Source of the DNA: an uncultured Desulfovibrio sp.
GTDB taxonomy: Bacteria; Desulfobacterota; Desulfovibrionia; Desulfovibrionales; Desulfovibrionaceae
Length of the DNA: 64,000 nucleotides
Direction of reading: 5' to 3'
Assembly: GCA_913060505.1 (NCBI GenBank)
Contig: CAJXRQ010000014.1
Location: forward strand, 1-64,000
The notes below the pieces were generated by a model, which had not been told where the DNA came from, did no database searches, and saw nothing but the letters and a program-made list of their open reading frames with translations. Positions 43,082 through 51,799 of this stretch are shown here, one piece after another. Both the position numbers and the translations under genes were made by a program. How positions within the stretch are numbered: the first letter of the stretch is position 1; the number at the start of each line of letters is the position of its first letter.

Positions 43082-44050
43082 CTAGAAGCTCAGTGCGGTT
43101 TTCCATTGGGTGAATATAGCCGGATATTCGATGACGCTGCCATCGATATAGCGAGGCAGGGTGAATACAGCCGCATTTTTCAATGCTGCAATGGAACCAA
43201 GTTCCGGCGTTGTGGCAATTTCCTTGCTGATAGCGGCTTGGACGGCCCATGCATCTCCGGTTATGACAATGGCGTCCGGTTGAGCCTTGAGCAGTCCTTT
43301 GATGTTGCGGATGCGGTACATGCCGCGGGAAACAGCGCCGCTGGGCGGGCGGAATGCTGTTCCGGCGTTGGTGCATCCGAGCGGGGCGAGTAGATACTGA
43401 TCGGCATAACCGCCGGGCGCTTCCACGCTCAGGAATGTTTTGCCAGTACCCTTGCTGTATACCCCATTAAGGATGACGACCTTTTTGCCGAACCCTGCTT
43501 TCGGCAGCCCTTTTTCCACGTTTTGGTAGGCTTTTTGATAGGAATCAATCAGCTTTTCGCCCTTTTCTTCAATGTTCAGCAGTGCGGCGAGTTGACGAAT
43601 TGCAGGAACGACCCCTTTGCTGAAGTCCACATATTCAATGGTGGCGTCGGTGTCCTTGATCAACGGAACCACATTCATGGGGTTTGCCTTGGTATACAGG
43701 CAGAAGTTTGCCGATTTTTCAATAATTACACGCTTGACGTCTTTTTTGGTAATCAGGTCCGGCAGGGTGGAGGGGCGCTTTTTCACGATACAATTTGGGC
43801 AGCCCACGATTTGGGATGCGGTTTTGAGCGTCTTGGCCATGGGCCACATGGAGCCGCGCACGGACATGTATTCCGGCAGCACCCCCATATTGTATGCCAA
43901 GTCTACCAGCCGATCCCCGACCATAATGGCTTTTATCGTTTGCGGTTTGGGCTTTGGGCCGGCCTGGCATACGGCTGCAAAGCCCATGACCAGGATCAGT
44001 GTCAGGCTTAACAGGGCCATGGTCGCAGGAATTTTTTTATGACTGCGCAT
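43082..44050 (-). CDS. ABC-type metal/chelate substrate-binding protein
   Basis: A 322-residue secreted protein with a signal peptide (KKIPATMALLSLTLILVMGFAAVCQA). The mature part fits the helical-backbone binding-protein fold: RLVDLAYNMGVLPEYMSVRG, VEYVDFSKGVVPAIRQLAALLNIEEKGEKLI, KGLLKAQPDAIVITG. It has a CPNC motif (VGCPNC). No permease or ATPase is adjacent, so it serves a distant transporter or acts alone. Ligand not evident; iron or another metal is likely. The start at 44050 has AGGAG nine bases upstream; the open frame to 44083 overlaps the next gene. Confidence 0.78.
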   Translation of the reverse strand: MRSHKKIPATMALLSLTLILVMGFAAVCQAGPKPKPQTIKAIMVGDRLVDLAYNMGVLPEYMSVRGSMWPMAKTLKTASQIVGCPNCIVKKRPSTLPDLITKKDVKRVIIEKSANFCLYTKANPMNVVPLIKDTDATIEYVDFSKGVVPAIRQLAALLNIEEKGEKLIDSYQKAYQNVEKGLPKAGFGKKVVILNGVYSKGTGKTFLSVEAPGGYADQYLLAPLGCTNAGTAFRPPSGAVSRGMYRIRNIKGLLKAQPDAIVITGDAWAVQAAISKEIATTPELGSIAALKNAAVFTLPRYIDGSVIEYPAIFTQWKTALSF

Positions 44051-44073
44051 TTTTTTTTCTCCTGTATATCCGG

Positions 44074-45108
44074 TTAAAAGCATGCGCCGATTTTGAAAAC
44101 AACACGCATGTCTTCGCCAATGGCGTATTTATCAGTGTCCGGGTCGGCATTCAGATCGCGATAAACCACAATGGGAGTGGCCAGGCAGACATTGTAGCCC
44201 TTGCCGAATTTGAAGTGGACACCCGGAGTCAGGTACATGGTATGTCCGCCCGTATTGTCCATTTCGATGCCGGCATTGTGATTCTTGTCCGCGTAGACGC
44301 CGTTGAGTTCCAACTCCAGGTCGATAAGGTCATTCAACGCATATCCGTAGCCCAGGTTGTATTTGAAGTTATCGCCCTTGCGTAGCTCATGATCGCCCTC
44401 GGAGGGCAGGGTCAGCATGCAATGGGCATCAAGACGTGAGCGGCCGAACATGTAGGTAGCTCCGATTTCGAACTTGGGATCCCACGAACCGGTTCCCAGT
44501 TGGAAGCCCGGCCCCATGTATTCGTACTGCTTGTTGAAGGGCGTTTCGTTTTTCAGATCGGAATCGCCTGTTGGCAGCTTTATCCCTGCGCCGATTGATA
44601 AGGAAAACGGATCGCCTTTGCGTTGGGTCAGCAACCCGTAGCGGCCCATGAGCACGATGTCGCCCAGGCCTTCGTTATAGTCGGTGCGCGTGGTTTCAGC
44701 AGGTTTTCCTACGGCCGCCCTGCGTTTGACTCCCTTGAAGTGAAAGGGAATCATGGCACGAACGTCGAAATTGTCGAACAGGCCGTATCGAATGCCCAAC
44801 TTCATGGTGTGTTGCCAACGGCTATATTTACCGTTGTATTTCCCTGTTTTGGACGTACTGCCATTATACAGATCGCCCTTGTCGAAATAGATGTACTTGA
44901 GGCTGGTGGCGAGTTTTCCCTTGGGGAAGACTGTCCCTGTGGACATGTTGACCGGACCGACTGGCTTGGGGCCCTTTTTATTGGGTAAGGCTTTTGCGGC
45001 TACGCCGGACTGTGCTCCCTGTCCCATTATGGGGCCATCGGCAAGGGCAGGGATTGCCAGTAAGGCACAAAGCAGCAGTGAAACCACCAACAATGGAACG
45101 TGGCGCAT
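44074..45108 (-). CDS. Outer-membrane beta-barrel protein (transporter-like)
   Basis: A 344-residue protein with a signal peptide (PLLVVSLLLCALLAIPALA) and alternating amphipathic strands ending in an aromatic C-terminal residue (VVFKIGACF), typical of outer-membrane barrels. Segments LGIRYGLFDNFDVRAMIPF and SLSIGAGIKLPTGD recall the phenol-degradation-outer-membrane (MetA-like) family. It is cotranscribed with the substrate-binding protein gene downstream. It may admit the ligand through the outer membrane, an inference from context. Confidence 0.72.
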   Translation of the reverse strand: MRHVPLLVVSLLLCALLAIPALADGPIMGQGAQSGVAAKALPNKKGPKPVGPVNMSTGTVFPKGKLATSLKYIYFDKGDLYNGSTSKTGKYNGKYSRWQHTMKLGIRYGLFDNFDVRAMIPFHFKGVKRRAAVGKPAETTRTDYNEGLGDIVLMGRYGLLTQRKGDPFSLSIGAGIKLPTGDSDLKNETPFNKQYEYMGPGFQLGTGSWDPKFEIGATYMFGRSRLDAHCMLTLPSEGDHELRKGDNFKYNLGYGYALNDLIDLELELNGVYADKNHNAGIEMDNTGGHTMYLTPGVHFKFGKGYNVCLATPIVVYRDLNADPDTDKYAIGEDMRVVFKIGACF

Positions 45109-45411
45109 GGGTGAAGACTCCTTCTCTTTGTGAGTGGTGCAGGCTCTGTTAATTGTGTATTAGACGATATTGAAAATCAAAACAGTTGGCAACTCGCGCG
45201 AATGAGTTGCATTGTTTTCAGAGTCTTATGGTTTATTTGCGCACATAACGTGCGGGAATTGTTGTGGGTGAGTAGCGACAGGATGGGATTGGAATACAGG
45301 TGTCTTGCCAATAAGAGGCATATTGCATTTGATTAGCGTTACACCAGATGTGTTGTGGGTTTGTTTTTGTACTGTATTCCTAATGCGGAATACTTATTGC
45401 GTGTTAAATAC
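45109..45411. other. Intergenic region between the barrel gene and metK
   Basis: No gene found. It holds the hairpin GCAACTC-GCGCGAAT-GAGTTGC (about 45188-45209) and AT-rich sequence likely to contain the promoter of the leftward barrel gene. Confidence 0.4.
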
Positions 45412-45444
45412 AAAAAGGGCGGCACCCGTTGAGGTGTCGCCCTT
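45412..45444 (-). terminator. Intrinsic terminator of panC-panD-metK
   Basis: Minus-strand AAGGGCGACACC and GGGTGCCGCCCTT pair with one A-C mismatch, followed by TTTTTG. Confidence 0.88.
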
Positions 45445-45468
45445 GTACTGTGTTTTTTACGCTTCGAG

Positions 45469-46641
45469 CTAGATTTTGCAGGCCGTACGCAGATCATCCA
45501 CCGCATCGGTCTGTTCCCACTGGAATTCGGGAAGCTCGCGGCCAAAGTGGCCGTAGTTGGTGGACTTGCGGTAGATGGGTTTTTTGAGTTGCAGGCGCTC
45601 GATAATGAAGTAGGGGCGCAGGTCGAACACTTCGGTTACGGCCTTGGTCAACACCTCGTCCGAAACCTGGCCTGTGCCGCGGGAACTCACAACAACAGAT
45701 ACGGGCTCGGCAACACCGATGGCGTAGGCAATCTGTACTTCGCATTCATCGGCAAGTCCGGAGGCCACAACATTTTTGGCTACGTAGCGTGCCATATATG
45801 CGCCGGAGCGGTCCACCTTGGAGGGGTCCTTGCCCGAGAATGCTCCACCGCCGTGTGCACCGGCACCACCGTAGGTGTCGTTGATGATCTTGCGTCCGGT
45901 CAGGCCGCAGTCGCCAACAGGGCCGCCCACGACAAAACGTCCCGTGGGGTTGATGTAGGCTTTGAGGTTCTCGTCGACCAGCTCATCGGGCAGTCCTTTC
46001 CTGATGACTTCTTCCATGATGGCGTCTTCAAGATCGCCCTGGCTGACGCTTTCCGCATGCTGTGTGGACACGACCACGTTGTCGATGCGCACAGGCTTGC
46101 CGTCCACGAACTCCACGCAAACCTGCGTTTTGCCGTCCGGGCGCAGGAAGTCGAGAATGCCTTCCTTGCGGACCTGAGTCAGGCGGCTGGAAAGCTTGTG
46201 TGCATAGTAGATGGGAGTGGGCATCAGGGTCGGAGTTTCCCTGGTGGCAAAGCCGAACATCATGCCCTGGTCCCCGGCGCCCTGTTCCTCTGGTTTGGTG
46301 CGGTCAACGCCCTGGGCGATGTCTGCGGACTGCTTGTCCACCGCCGAGATTACTGCGCAGGTTTCCCAGTCGAATCCCATGGTGTCCGAGCTGTTGTAGC
46401 CGATATCCTTGATGGTCTGGCGTACGATGTCCGGGAAATGGGCGTAGGCATTGGTTGAAATCTCACCGGCAATGAAGGCCATGCCTGTGGTGACGAGTGT
46501 TTCGCAGGCGACGCGGCACTCAGGGTCCTGGGCCATGATGGCGTCAAGAATGGCGTCGGAAATCTGGTCTGCGACCTTGTCCGGGTGGCCTTCCGTAACG
46601 GATTCCGAGGTGAAAAGGTATTTGCCCTTGGGAAAAAGCAT
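45469..46641 (-). CDS. metK: MetK, S-adenosylmethionine synthase
   Basis: A 390-residue enzyme that makes SAM from Met and ATP. Visible are [57 protein letters not shown] (here [11 protein letters not shown]), [47 protein letters not shown] and [12 protein letters not shown]. It is the last gene after panC-panD. No SAM riboswitch is seen in the 42-bp gap upstream. Confidence 0.96.
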   Translation of the reverse strand: MLFPKGKYLFTSESVTEGHPDKVADQISDAILDAIMAQDPECRVACETLVTTGMAFIAGEISTNAYAHFPDIVRQTIKDIGYNSSDTMGFDWETCAVISAVDKQSADIAQGVDRTKPEEQGAGDQGMMFGFATRETPTLMPTPIYYAHKLSSRLTQVRKEGILDFLRPDGKTQVCVEFVDGKPVRIDNVVVSTQHAESVSQGDLEDAIMEEVIRKGLPDELVDENLKAYINPTGRFVVGGPVGDCGLTGRKIINDTYGGAGAHGGGAFSGKDPSKVDRSGAYMARYVAKNVVASGLADECEVQIAYAIGVAEPVSVVVSSRGTGQVSDEVLTKAVTEVFDLRPYFIIERLQLKKPIYRKSTNYGHFGRELPEFQWEQTDAVDDLRTACKI

Positions 46642-46683
46642 TGTGAATTCTCCTGTTCCTGATGGGTTTAACCGGACCGTAGC

Positions 46684-47070
46684 CTAGATGCCCAGGCTTT
46701 CGGCGTAGTCGATGACGGTTTCGACCTTGTTGTCCTTGTCCGCAATGACCACTTTGGGTCGCAGGGAAGCCGTGTCCTCATCATCGTCGATCCATGCATA
46801 GGTGGCGATGATGACGCGTTGGCCCACTTCCCCCTTGTGGGCGGCAGCGCCGTTAAGGCATATTTCGCCTTCGGTTCCCGGAATGGCGTAGGTCGTCAGC
46901 CGTTCGCCGTTATCTATGTTGTATACGTCCACCTGTTCAAAGGGCTGGATACCGACTTCGTTCATGAGCCGGGTGTCGATGGAAAGGCTTCCATGGTATT
47001 CCAGCTTGGCACAGGTGATGGTCGCGCCATGAATTTTGGCGCTCAAGAAGCATTTCTTGACCACTGTCAA
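46684..47070 (-). CDS. panD: PanD, aspartate 1-decarboxylase
   Basis: A 128-residue pyruvoyl enzyme that makes beta-alanine. The self-cleavage site is YHG-SLSID, where Ser becomes the pyruvoyl group; NGAAAHKGEVGQRVIIATYAWID follows as in the family. The start is a TTG at 47070 overlapping the panC stop by 4 bp, or a GTG at 47064 two codons on, with AAGG upstream of both. It acts with panC in pantothenate synthesis. Confidence 0.93.
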   Translation of the reverse strand: MTVVKKCFLSAKIHGATITCAKLEYHGSLSIDTRLMNEVGIQPFEQVDVYNIDNGERLTTYAIPGTEGEICLNGAAAHKGEVGQRVIIATYAWIDDDEDTASLRPKVVIADKDNKVETVIDYAESLGI

Positions 47071-47918
47071 TCTACCTTGATGAGAATGTTATCTATGAGC
47101 CGGGCCTTGCCCAGACGGACGGCCACGGCAATCAGCGCCGGATTGGTAACGGCCGTGACTGGCCGAATGTTGTCCGGGTCAACCATTTCTATATACTCCG
47201 CTTCTCCCATGGGTATGTCCCGTTCAAGACTCTGGCGGATGGATTTTTTTATGGCCTCGGCATTTGTTTCGCCCTGTTGAGCCTGTTCGCGTGCCGCCAG
47301 TAGTGCCTTGCGGATAAAGGGGGCGTGGGCACGTTCTTCCTGCGTGAGGTACGCATTGCGGGAACTCAGGGCCAAACCGTCCTGCTCGCGGACGATGGGG
47401 TGCCCCTGAATCTCCACCGGGATGTTCAGGTCACGTACCATGCGTTTGAGGATAGCCTGTTGTTGCCAGTCCTTTTGCCCGAAAACGGCTACATGGGGCT
47501 GGACAAGCATGAACAGCTTCATGACCACGGTGCATACGCCACGAAAATGTATGGGGCGGGAGGCTCCACAGAGATTTTGTGCCAACTCGGGGACTTCGAC
47601 CCATGTGGCGTGGTCAGGAGCATACATGGCGTCGGGTTTGGGGGCGAACAACAGATCCGCGCCATGGTCCCAGGCCAGCTGGCTGTCACGCTCAAGGTCG
47701 TGCGGGTAGGCGTCCAGGTCTTCATTCGGCCCGAACTGCGTTGGGTTGACGAACAGGGTGACCACCAGTTTGTCGCACTGTGAACGCGCATGGTCCATGA
47801 GTGCGAGGTGACCGTCGTGGAAATAGCCCATTGTGGGCACAAGGCCGATTTTCAGGCCCTTTGCTTTCCAGTCGGCACATTGCCGCTGGAGTTCTTCTGT
47901 ATATTCGATTCGTTTCAT
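47067..47918 (-). CDS. panC: PanC, pantothenate synthetase
   Basis: A 283-residue ligase joining pantoate and beta-alanine: GLVPTMGYFHDGHLALMDHAR with the ATP-binding HxGH-like site, SLFVNPTQFGPNEDLDAYP (here TLFVNPTQF), MKLFMLVQPHVAVFGQKDWQQ, and the KMSKS-like LALSSRNAYLTQEER. It starts the three-gene operon panC-panD-metK. Confidence 0.96.
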   Translation of the reverse strand: MKRIEYTEELQRQCADWKAKGLKIGLVPTMGYFHDGHLALMDHARSQCDKLVVTLFVNPTQFGPNEDLDAYPHDLERDSQLAWDHGADLLFAPKPDAMYAPDHATWVEVPELAQNLCGASRPIHFRGVCTVVMKLFMLVQPHVAVFGQKDWQQQAILKRMVRDLNIPVEIQGHPIVREQDGLALSSRNAYLTQEERAHAPFIRKALLAAREQAQQGETNAEAIKKSIRQSLERDIPMGEAEYIEMVDPDNIRPVTAVTNPALIAVAVRLGKARLIDNILIKVD

Positions 47919-48074
47919 AATTCTTCCTGAGTAACGCCGCGTATAAAACTCTTGCTATGATATTTCGAACCGGATGTCTATATCTTAATGTCTTGATATA
48001 GAGATGGTGATGTTGCCGGCAAAGTACGAAAGTTTTGTTTGTGCAAAGAGGGGCGTATATGTAAACTCCCGGAT

Positions 48075-50501
48075 ATGAGGACGAAACAAGACGCTTTCGT
48101 GGATGGATGCATGACCCTGACACGCCAGCAGCTCATTGACAGTGAGCATGCTCTCAAGGACACGTTGTCCGGGTTCCTTTCCTTTACTTCCTACAGCCTG
48201 TTCTTTCCCCGTACGGACGAAGATCCGCGCGAAGCCGGTTCCCGCGCCGAGCCGGAATATCGGCGCAAGGATCATGAACTGCTTTTGCCGTTGGTGCTCC
48301 GCGGGGAATTGCTGGGATATTTTGTTGCGCGCGGTGTCAAGCTGGCCGCTCCCAAGGTCGGACCACACTATGTGATGGCGTTGGCTTCGGCTGCATTGGA
48401 ACGTATCGCTTTGGAACGCCGTGTCATTACCGACCCGCTGACGTCTCTTTTCAACCGGGATTTCTTTCTCAGTGAACTGACCCGTTCCATTGAACAGGTG
48501 CAGGATTGCCTGCACACGGGAACATGTTCGGCCAAGCCGTTGGAGATGCCTTCGTTTTCCGGCACGTTCGGCGTTATCTTTGCGGATCTGGATCGTTTTC
48601 GTCCGATTTGTGAAAAATACGGGTACCTTGTGGGTGACGACATGGTGGCCGAAGTGGGGCGGCTGTTGAACCTCGTCTGTCCGCATCATGTGAGCGCCTC
48701 CCGATTCGGCAACGACAAGTTCGCCATACTTTTGCCGGACGCGAAACCCAAGGCATGTTTCCAGTTGGCCGAAGTTATTCGCGAAGGTATCGGAAGATTA
48801 TCGTTTACCGACGATATTACCGGTGACATTATTCATATTTCCGCCAGCGTCGGGTATGCCAACTATCCTCAGGCGTTGGATGGTCCCCAGTTCAGGAAAA
48901 CAGCGGCTGAACAGGCCCGTTTGCTGCTCCGCCGCGCACGTCGCGCAGTTTCCACGGCCAAGGATTTGGGCCGCAACCGGATTTTCGCCTATGCGGATAT
49001 TCTGGAAAAGGGCGGCAGGCTTTTGGAAATGTTGCCCATGGGCCGCATGGCAGTGAGCCTTGGCGAGAACGTTGGCGCACGGGTGGGCCAGCGTTTTTTG
49101 GTCAGTTCACCCCGTTCCCGGCAGCTTGCCACAGCTTCCATTACCGAGGACGAACCACTTTCCGGCCGCTATCCCACGTTGTACAAAGGTGAAGCCGTAC
49201 TCATTGAAGTGCAGGAAGAAATGGCTTTCGCCGAGCTGCTCTATGCCGGTGATCCCGCGTTTCCCGTTGGTGCAGGGGACCGCCTGCGGCTTGTTGCAGA
49301 ACACGAGAGTATTTTCGAACCACGAACAGAATCGGACGACATGACAAGAAAGGAAGCCTCCACAGGGCTTTACGTATATAGAGATTTTATTTCCCAATTC
49401 GAAGTCGCTCGCCAGTCCCAATCTCGATTCGGGCTTGTCCTGGTGCGGTTGCAGGATGAGCCGGGCGAACAGCCCGGAACCTATCAGGACTTCATGGATT
49501 CCATGGCCCGGAGTATCCGGGAGCAGGGAGCTGCGGTTTTTGGCGGGACTTCTCTGGCCGGGCGGTATGGGCTTGGCGGCGTGATTTTTTATGTTCCCGG
49601 TGCGGACGATGCGCAATTGCGTGAAGACATTGCCGAGTTGGAACGCAGAGCCTCCGAGCATTTGGAGATCAATGTGGCCATGGGCGGGGCCGTGTTCCCG
49701 TTCCTCAACTTCCAGCGTACCGACATGCTGGAAAATTGCCGCAAGGCACTCGACCATGCTTCGCTTCTGCCTGAGCCGTGCGTGGCTGTTTTTGATTCCG
49801 TATCCATGAACCTTGCCGCGGACCGTCTGTTTACGGACGGCGATATCTACGGCGCTGTGGAAGAATACAAGTTGGCGCTTCTGGCAGACGAACGGAATAT
49901 TCTGGCCCGTAACTCCCTGGGTATCTGTTATGCGCAGCTTGGCCGTCTTGCCGAGGCCCGGCAGGAATTTGCCGCCGTGCTTGAAAGCGATCCCACGGAC
50001 ACCATGGCCTTGTACAATCTTGGTTGGGCGTACCATCGCCTCGGGAGGCTGGACAAAGCCCGTGTGGCCTATGAAGAATGCCTTGAGCAGGATAGCGAAC
50101 ACGTGTTCAGCATGATTCGTCTCGGCAACCTCGCCGAGCGGGACAAGGATTACGATGCAGCCTTGAGCTGGTATTCCGGTGCGCAGGATCTGCCGGGCGG
50201 TGAACGGCTGGTGCTGCGCTCCATGGCCCGGGTTTATTGCGCCAAGGGCGATCACGAACAGTGCCGCGAATATTTGCACCTTGCATTGAATGCCAATCAC
50301 AATGACGATCAGGCCATGCATATGCTGGCAGGCTTGTATCTGGAAACCGGCGAGGATCCGCAGATAGCCGAGGTTCTGGCCCGGCAGAGTGCTGCTCTGA
50401 ACCCGGGACGGGACGAATATTGGGAAACGCTTGTTCGCGCTTTGCTCGAACAGGGCAAGGAAGAAGAAGCCCGGAAAGTCCGAGGCAGGGCTTCCGGCTA
50501 G
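48075..50501 (+). CDS. Degenerate GGDEF-TPR signalling protein
   Basis: A protein of about 808 residues. After an N-terminal GAF-like region it has a diguanylate-cyclase fold (DPLTSLFNRDFFLSEL, GVIFADLDRFRPICEKYGYLVGDD), but the active site GGDEF reads GNDKF (about residue 210), so it is probably inactive or a c-di-GMP/GTP sensor. A second GGDEF-like half follows (GGVIFYVPG). The C-terminal 230 residues are TPR repeats (AVEEYKLALLADERNILARN, ALYNLGWAYHRLGRLDKARVAYEECLEQD). The start is unsure: an ATG at 48075, with others at 48111; the frame opens at 48039. Confidence 0.82.
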   Translation: MRTKQDAFVDGCMTLTRQQLIDSEHALKDTLSGFLSFTSYSLFFPRTDEDPREAGSRAEPEYRRKDHELLLPLVLRGELLGYFVARGVKLAAPKVGPHYVMALASAALERIALERRVITDPLTSLFNRDFFLSELTRSIEQVQDCLHTGTCSAKPLEMPSFSGTFGVIFADLDRFRPICEKYGYLVGDDMVAEVGRLLNLVCPHHVSASRFGNDKFAILLPDAKPKACFQLAEVIREGIGRLSFTDDITGDIIHISASVGYANYPQALDGPQFRKTAAEQARLLLRRARRAVSTAKDLGRNRIFAYADILEKGGRLLEMLPMGRMAVSLGENVGARVGQRFLVSSPRSRQLATASITEDEPLSGRYPTLYKGEAVLIEVQEEMAFAELLYAGDPAFPVGAGDRLRLVAEHESIFEPRTESDDMTRKEASTGLYVYRDFISQFEVARQSQSRFGLVLVRLQDEPGEQPGTYQDFMDSMARSIREQGAAVFGGTSLAGRYGLGGVIFYVPGADDAQLREDIAELERRASEHLEINVAMGGAVFPFLNFQRTDMLENCRKALDHASLLPEPCVAVFDSVSMNLAADRLFTDGDIYGAVEEYKLALLADERNILARNSLGICYAQLGRLAEARQEFAAVLESDPTDTMALYNLGWAYHRLGRLDKARVAYEECLEQDSEHVFSMIRLGNLAERDKDYDAALSWYSGAQDLPGGERLVLRSMARVYCAKGDHEQCREYLHLALNANHNDDQAMHMLAGLYLETGEDPQIAEVLARQSAALNPGRDEYWETLVRALLEQGKEEEARKVRGRASG

Positions 50502-50598
50502 AACCTGTCTGCATTTTTACTGTTTAAAATTTCACTTTATCGTGCGTTATCAGATTTTTTGATGTTCTATGCCGTTGACGATACCTTCCCCTCTATGT

Positions 50599-50650
50599 AT
50601 TTGTCTGCTTCAATCGAAAATGAAAACTAGATTCATTTTCATAGACAAAT
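50599..50650 (+). promoter_or_regulatory. Nested inverted repeat upstream of the DUF4198 gene
   Basis: GAAAATGAA (50616-50624) and TTCATTTTC (50632-50640) form a 9-bp perfect dyad resembling a Fur-type operator. An outer pair, ATTTGTCT (50599-50606) and AGACAAAT (50643-50650), encloses it asymmetrically. The element ends two bases before the ribosome site, so an mRNA structure is also possible. Confidence 0.55.
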
Positions 50651-50661
50651 GTGGAGGATCA

Positions 50662-51387
50662 ATGATGAAGCGTATTGTATTGTTTGCTGTTGTTTTGTGC
50701 GTTCTGATGGCGTCCGTTGCGGCGCAGGCACATGATATGTGGCTTGAAAAACGGGGCGATCGCGTCTGGCTGCTGTATGGTCATCCGGGCGCAACGGATC
50801 CGTATCCCACTTCCCGCATTACCGCCATGACCGGCATCACCCCCAACCAGTGGAAAGTTGAGCTTGAGCCTGTGTACCACAAGGGCATGGCCTTTGCGCA
50901 CCTCAATGACGAATTCTCGATGGTTACCATCGATTTCGACAACAAGTACTGGTATCATACCGAGGAAGACGGTTGGCGCAACTTCATGGCTCCACAGGAA
51001 GTTTGCGGAAAGATTCTGGACGAGGGCCTTTCCTACAAGTTGTCCAAGGAGATTGTTGCCTGGCAACCGTTTATGGCCAAGCCCATTGGCATGCGCACAG
51101 AGATTGTGCCCCTGAAGGATCCGACCAAGATGAAGGAAGGGGACAGTTTGCCGGTTATGCTCTATTTCGAGGGCAAACCCATGCCTGTTGAAGGTGCCCG
51201 CGTTTCCAAGACGTCCGATTCACATATCGAGCATCCCGAAATGATGAACCTGAAAGGTTCCAAGCCTGTTATGGTCAAAGTTGGGCCTCCTGGCCGCCAG
51301 TTGATTATCGGCAAATATGAGAAGCGTCTGAGTGACACCAAGCGTGTCTGGTTTGCCTTCTCCATGAGCTTTACCACCAAAAAGTAA
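50662..51387 (+). CDS. DUF4198 periplasmic protein (NikK-like)
   Basis: A 241-residue secreted protein with a signal peptide (KRIVLFAVVLCVLMASVAAQA) followed by AHDMWLEKRGDRVWLLYGHPGATDPY, the DUF4198 opening, in which the first His after the signal peptide may bind metal. In Desulfovibrio such proteins (NikK) accompany cobalt/nickel transporters. Here only a small second protein follows. The ATG at 50662 or 50665 is set by GGAGG. Confidence 0.78.
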   Translation: MMKRIVLFAVVLCVLMASVAAQAHDMWLEKRGDRVWLLYGHPGATDPYPTSRITAMTGITPNQWKVELEPVYHKGMAFAHLNDEFSMVTIDFDNKYWYHTEEDGWRNFMAPQEVCGKILDEGLSYKLSKEIVAWQPFMAKPIGMRTEIVPLKDPTKMKEGDSLPVMLYFEGKPMPVEGARVSKTSDSHIEHPEMMNLKGSKPVMVKVGPPGRQLIIGKYEKRLSDTKRVWFAFSMSFTTKK

Positions 51388-51451
51388 GTAAATCTATTAT
51401 CGTGCCGGGGACGTTTGGCGTTCCCGGTTTTTTTTGAAAGGAGATATTGCC

Positions 51452-51781
51452 ATGAAAAAATCAGGAATTGCCTTGGCGGTTTCGTTCGCCCTGCTTGTAT
51501 GCCTGTTCTGCGTTTCAATCGCCTTTGCCCATTCCGCCCTGTGCACATGCGCGGACAACGGAGACGGAACCGTGACCTGCGAAGGCGGTTTTTCGGACGG
51601 CTCCTCGGCTGCCGGGGTAAAGGTCTTCGTGCGTGACGGCTCCGGCAAGGCGCTGGTGAGAGGCAAAATGGACGAGGACAGCGAGTTCTCATTCAAAAAG
51701 CCGGAGGATTACTACACCGTGACCATGGACGCCGGTCCCGGGCATCAGGTGGAAATCAACGGAAACGATATCGTGGAGTAG
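51452..51781 (+). CDS. Small secreted NikL-like protein
   Basis: A 109-residue protein with a signal peptide (GIALAVSFALLVCLFCVSIAFA) and a mature start HSALCTCADNGDGTVTCEGGFSDGS, then an Ig/carboxypeptidase-regulatory-like beta domain (VKVFVRDGSGKALVRGKMDEDSEFSF). His directly after the signal cleavage and the Cys residues suggest metal binding. It pairs with the DUF4198 protein upstream, resembling the NikK/NikL accessory pair of nickel importers. The start at 51452 has AGGAG upstream. Confidence 0.68.
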   Translation: MKKSGIALAVSFALLVCLFCVSIAFAHSALCTCADNGDGTVTCEGGFSDGSSAAGVKVFVRDGSGKALVRGKMDEDSEFSFKKPEDYYTVTMDAGPGHQVEINGNDIVE

Positions 51782-51799
51782 CACCGCTCTGCGGCGCGA

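Noticed and set aside
45547-46458. 303-codon plus-strand frame across metK
   Set aside because: Antisense shadow of metK.
46642-46683. SAM riboswitch before metK
   Set aside because: The 42-bp gap is too short and shows no SAM-I/II/III core; metK is the third gene of an operon.
49107-50321. 404-codon minus-strand frame across the GGDEF-TPR gene
   Set aside because: Antisense shadow; no recognised motif or start signal.
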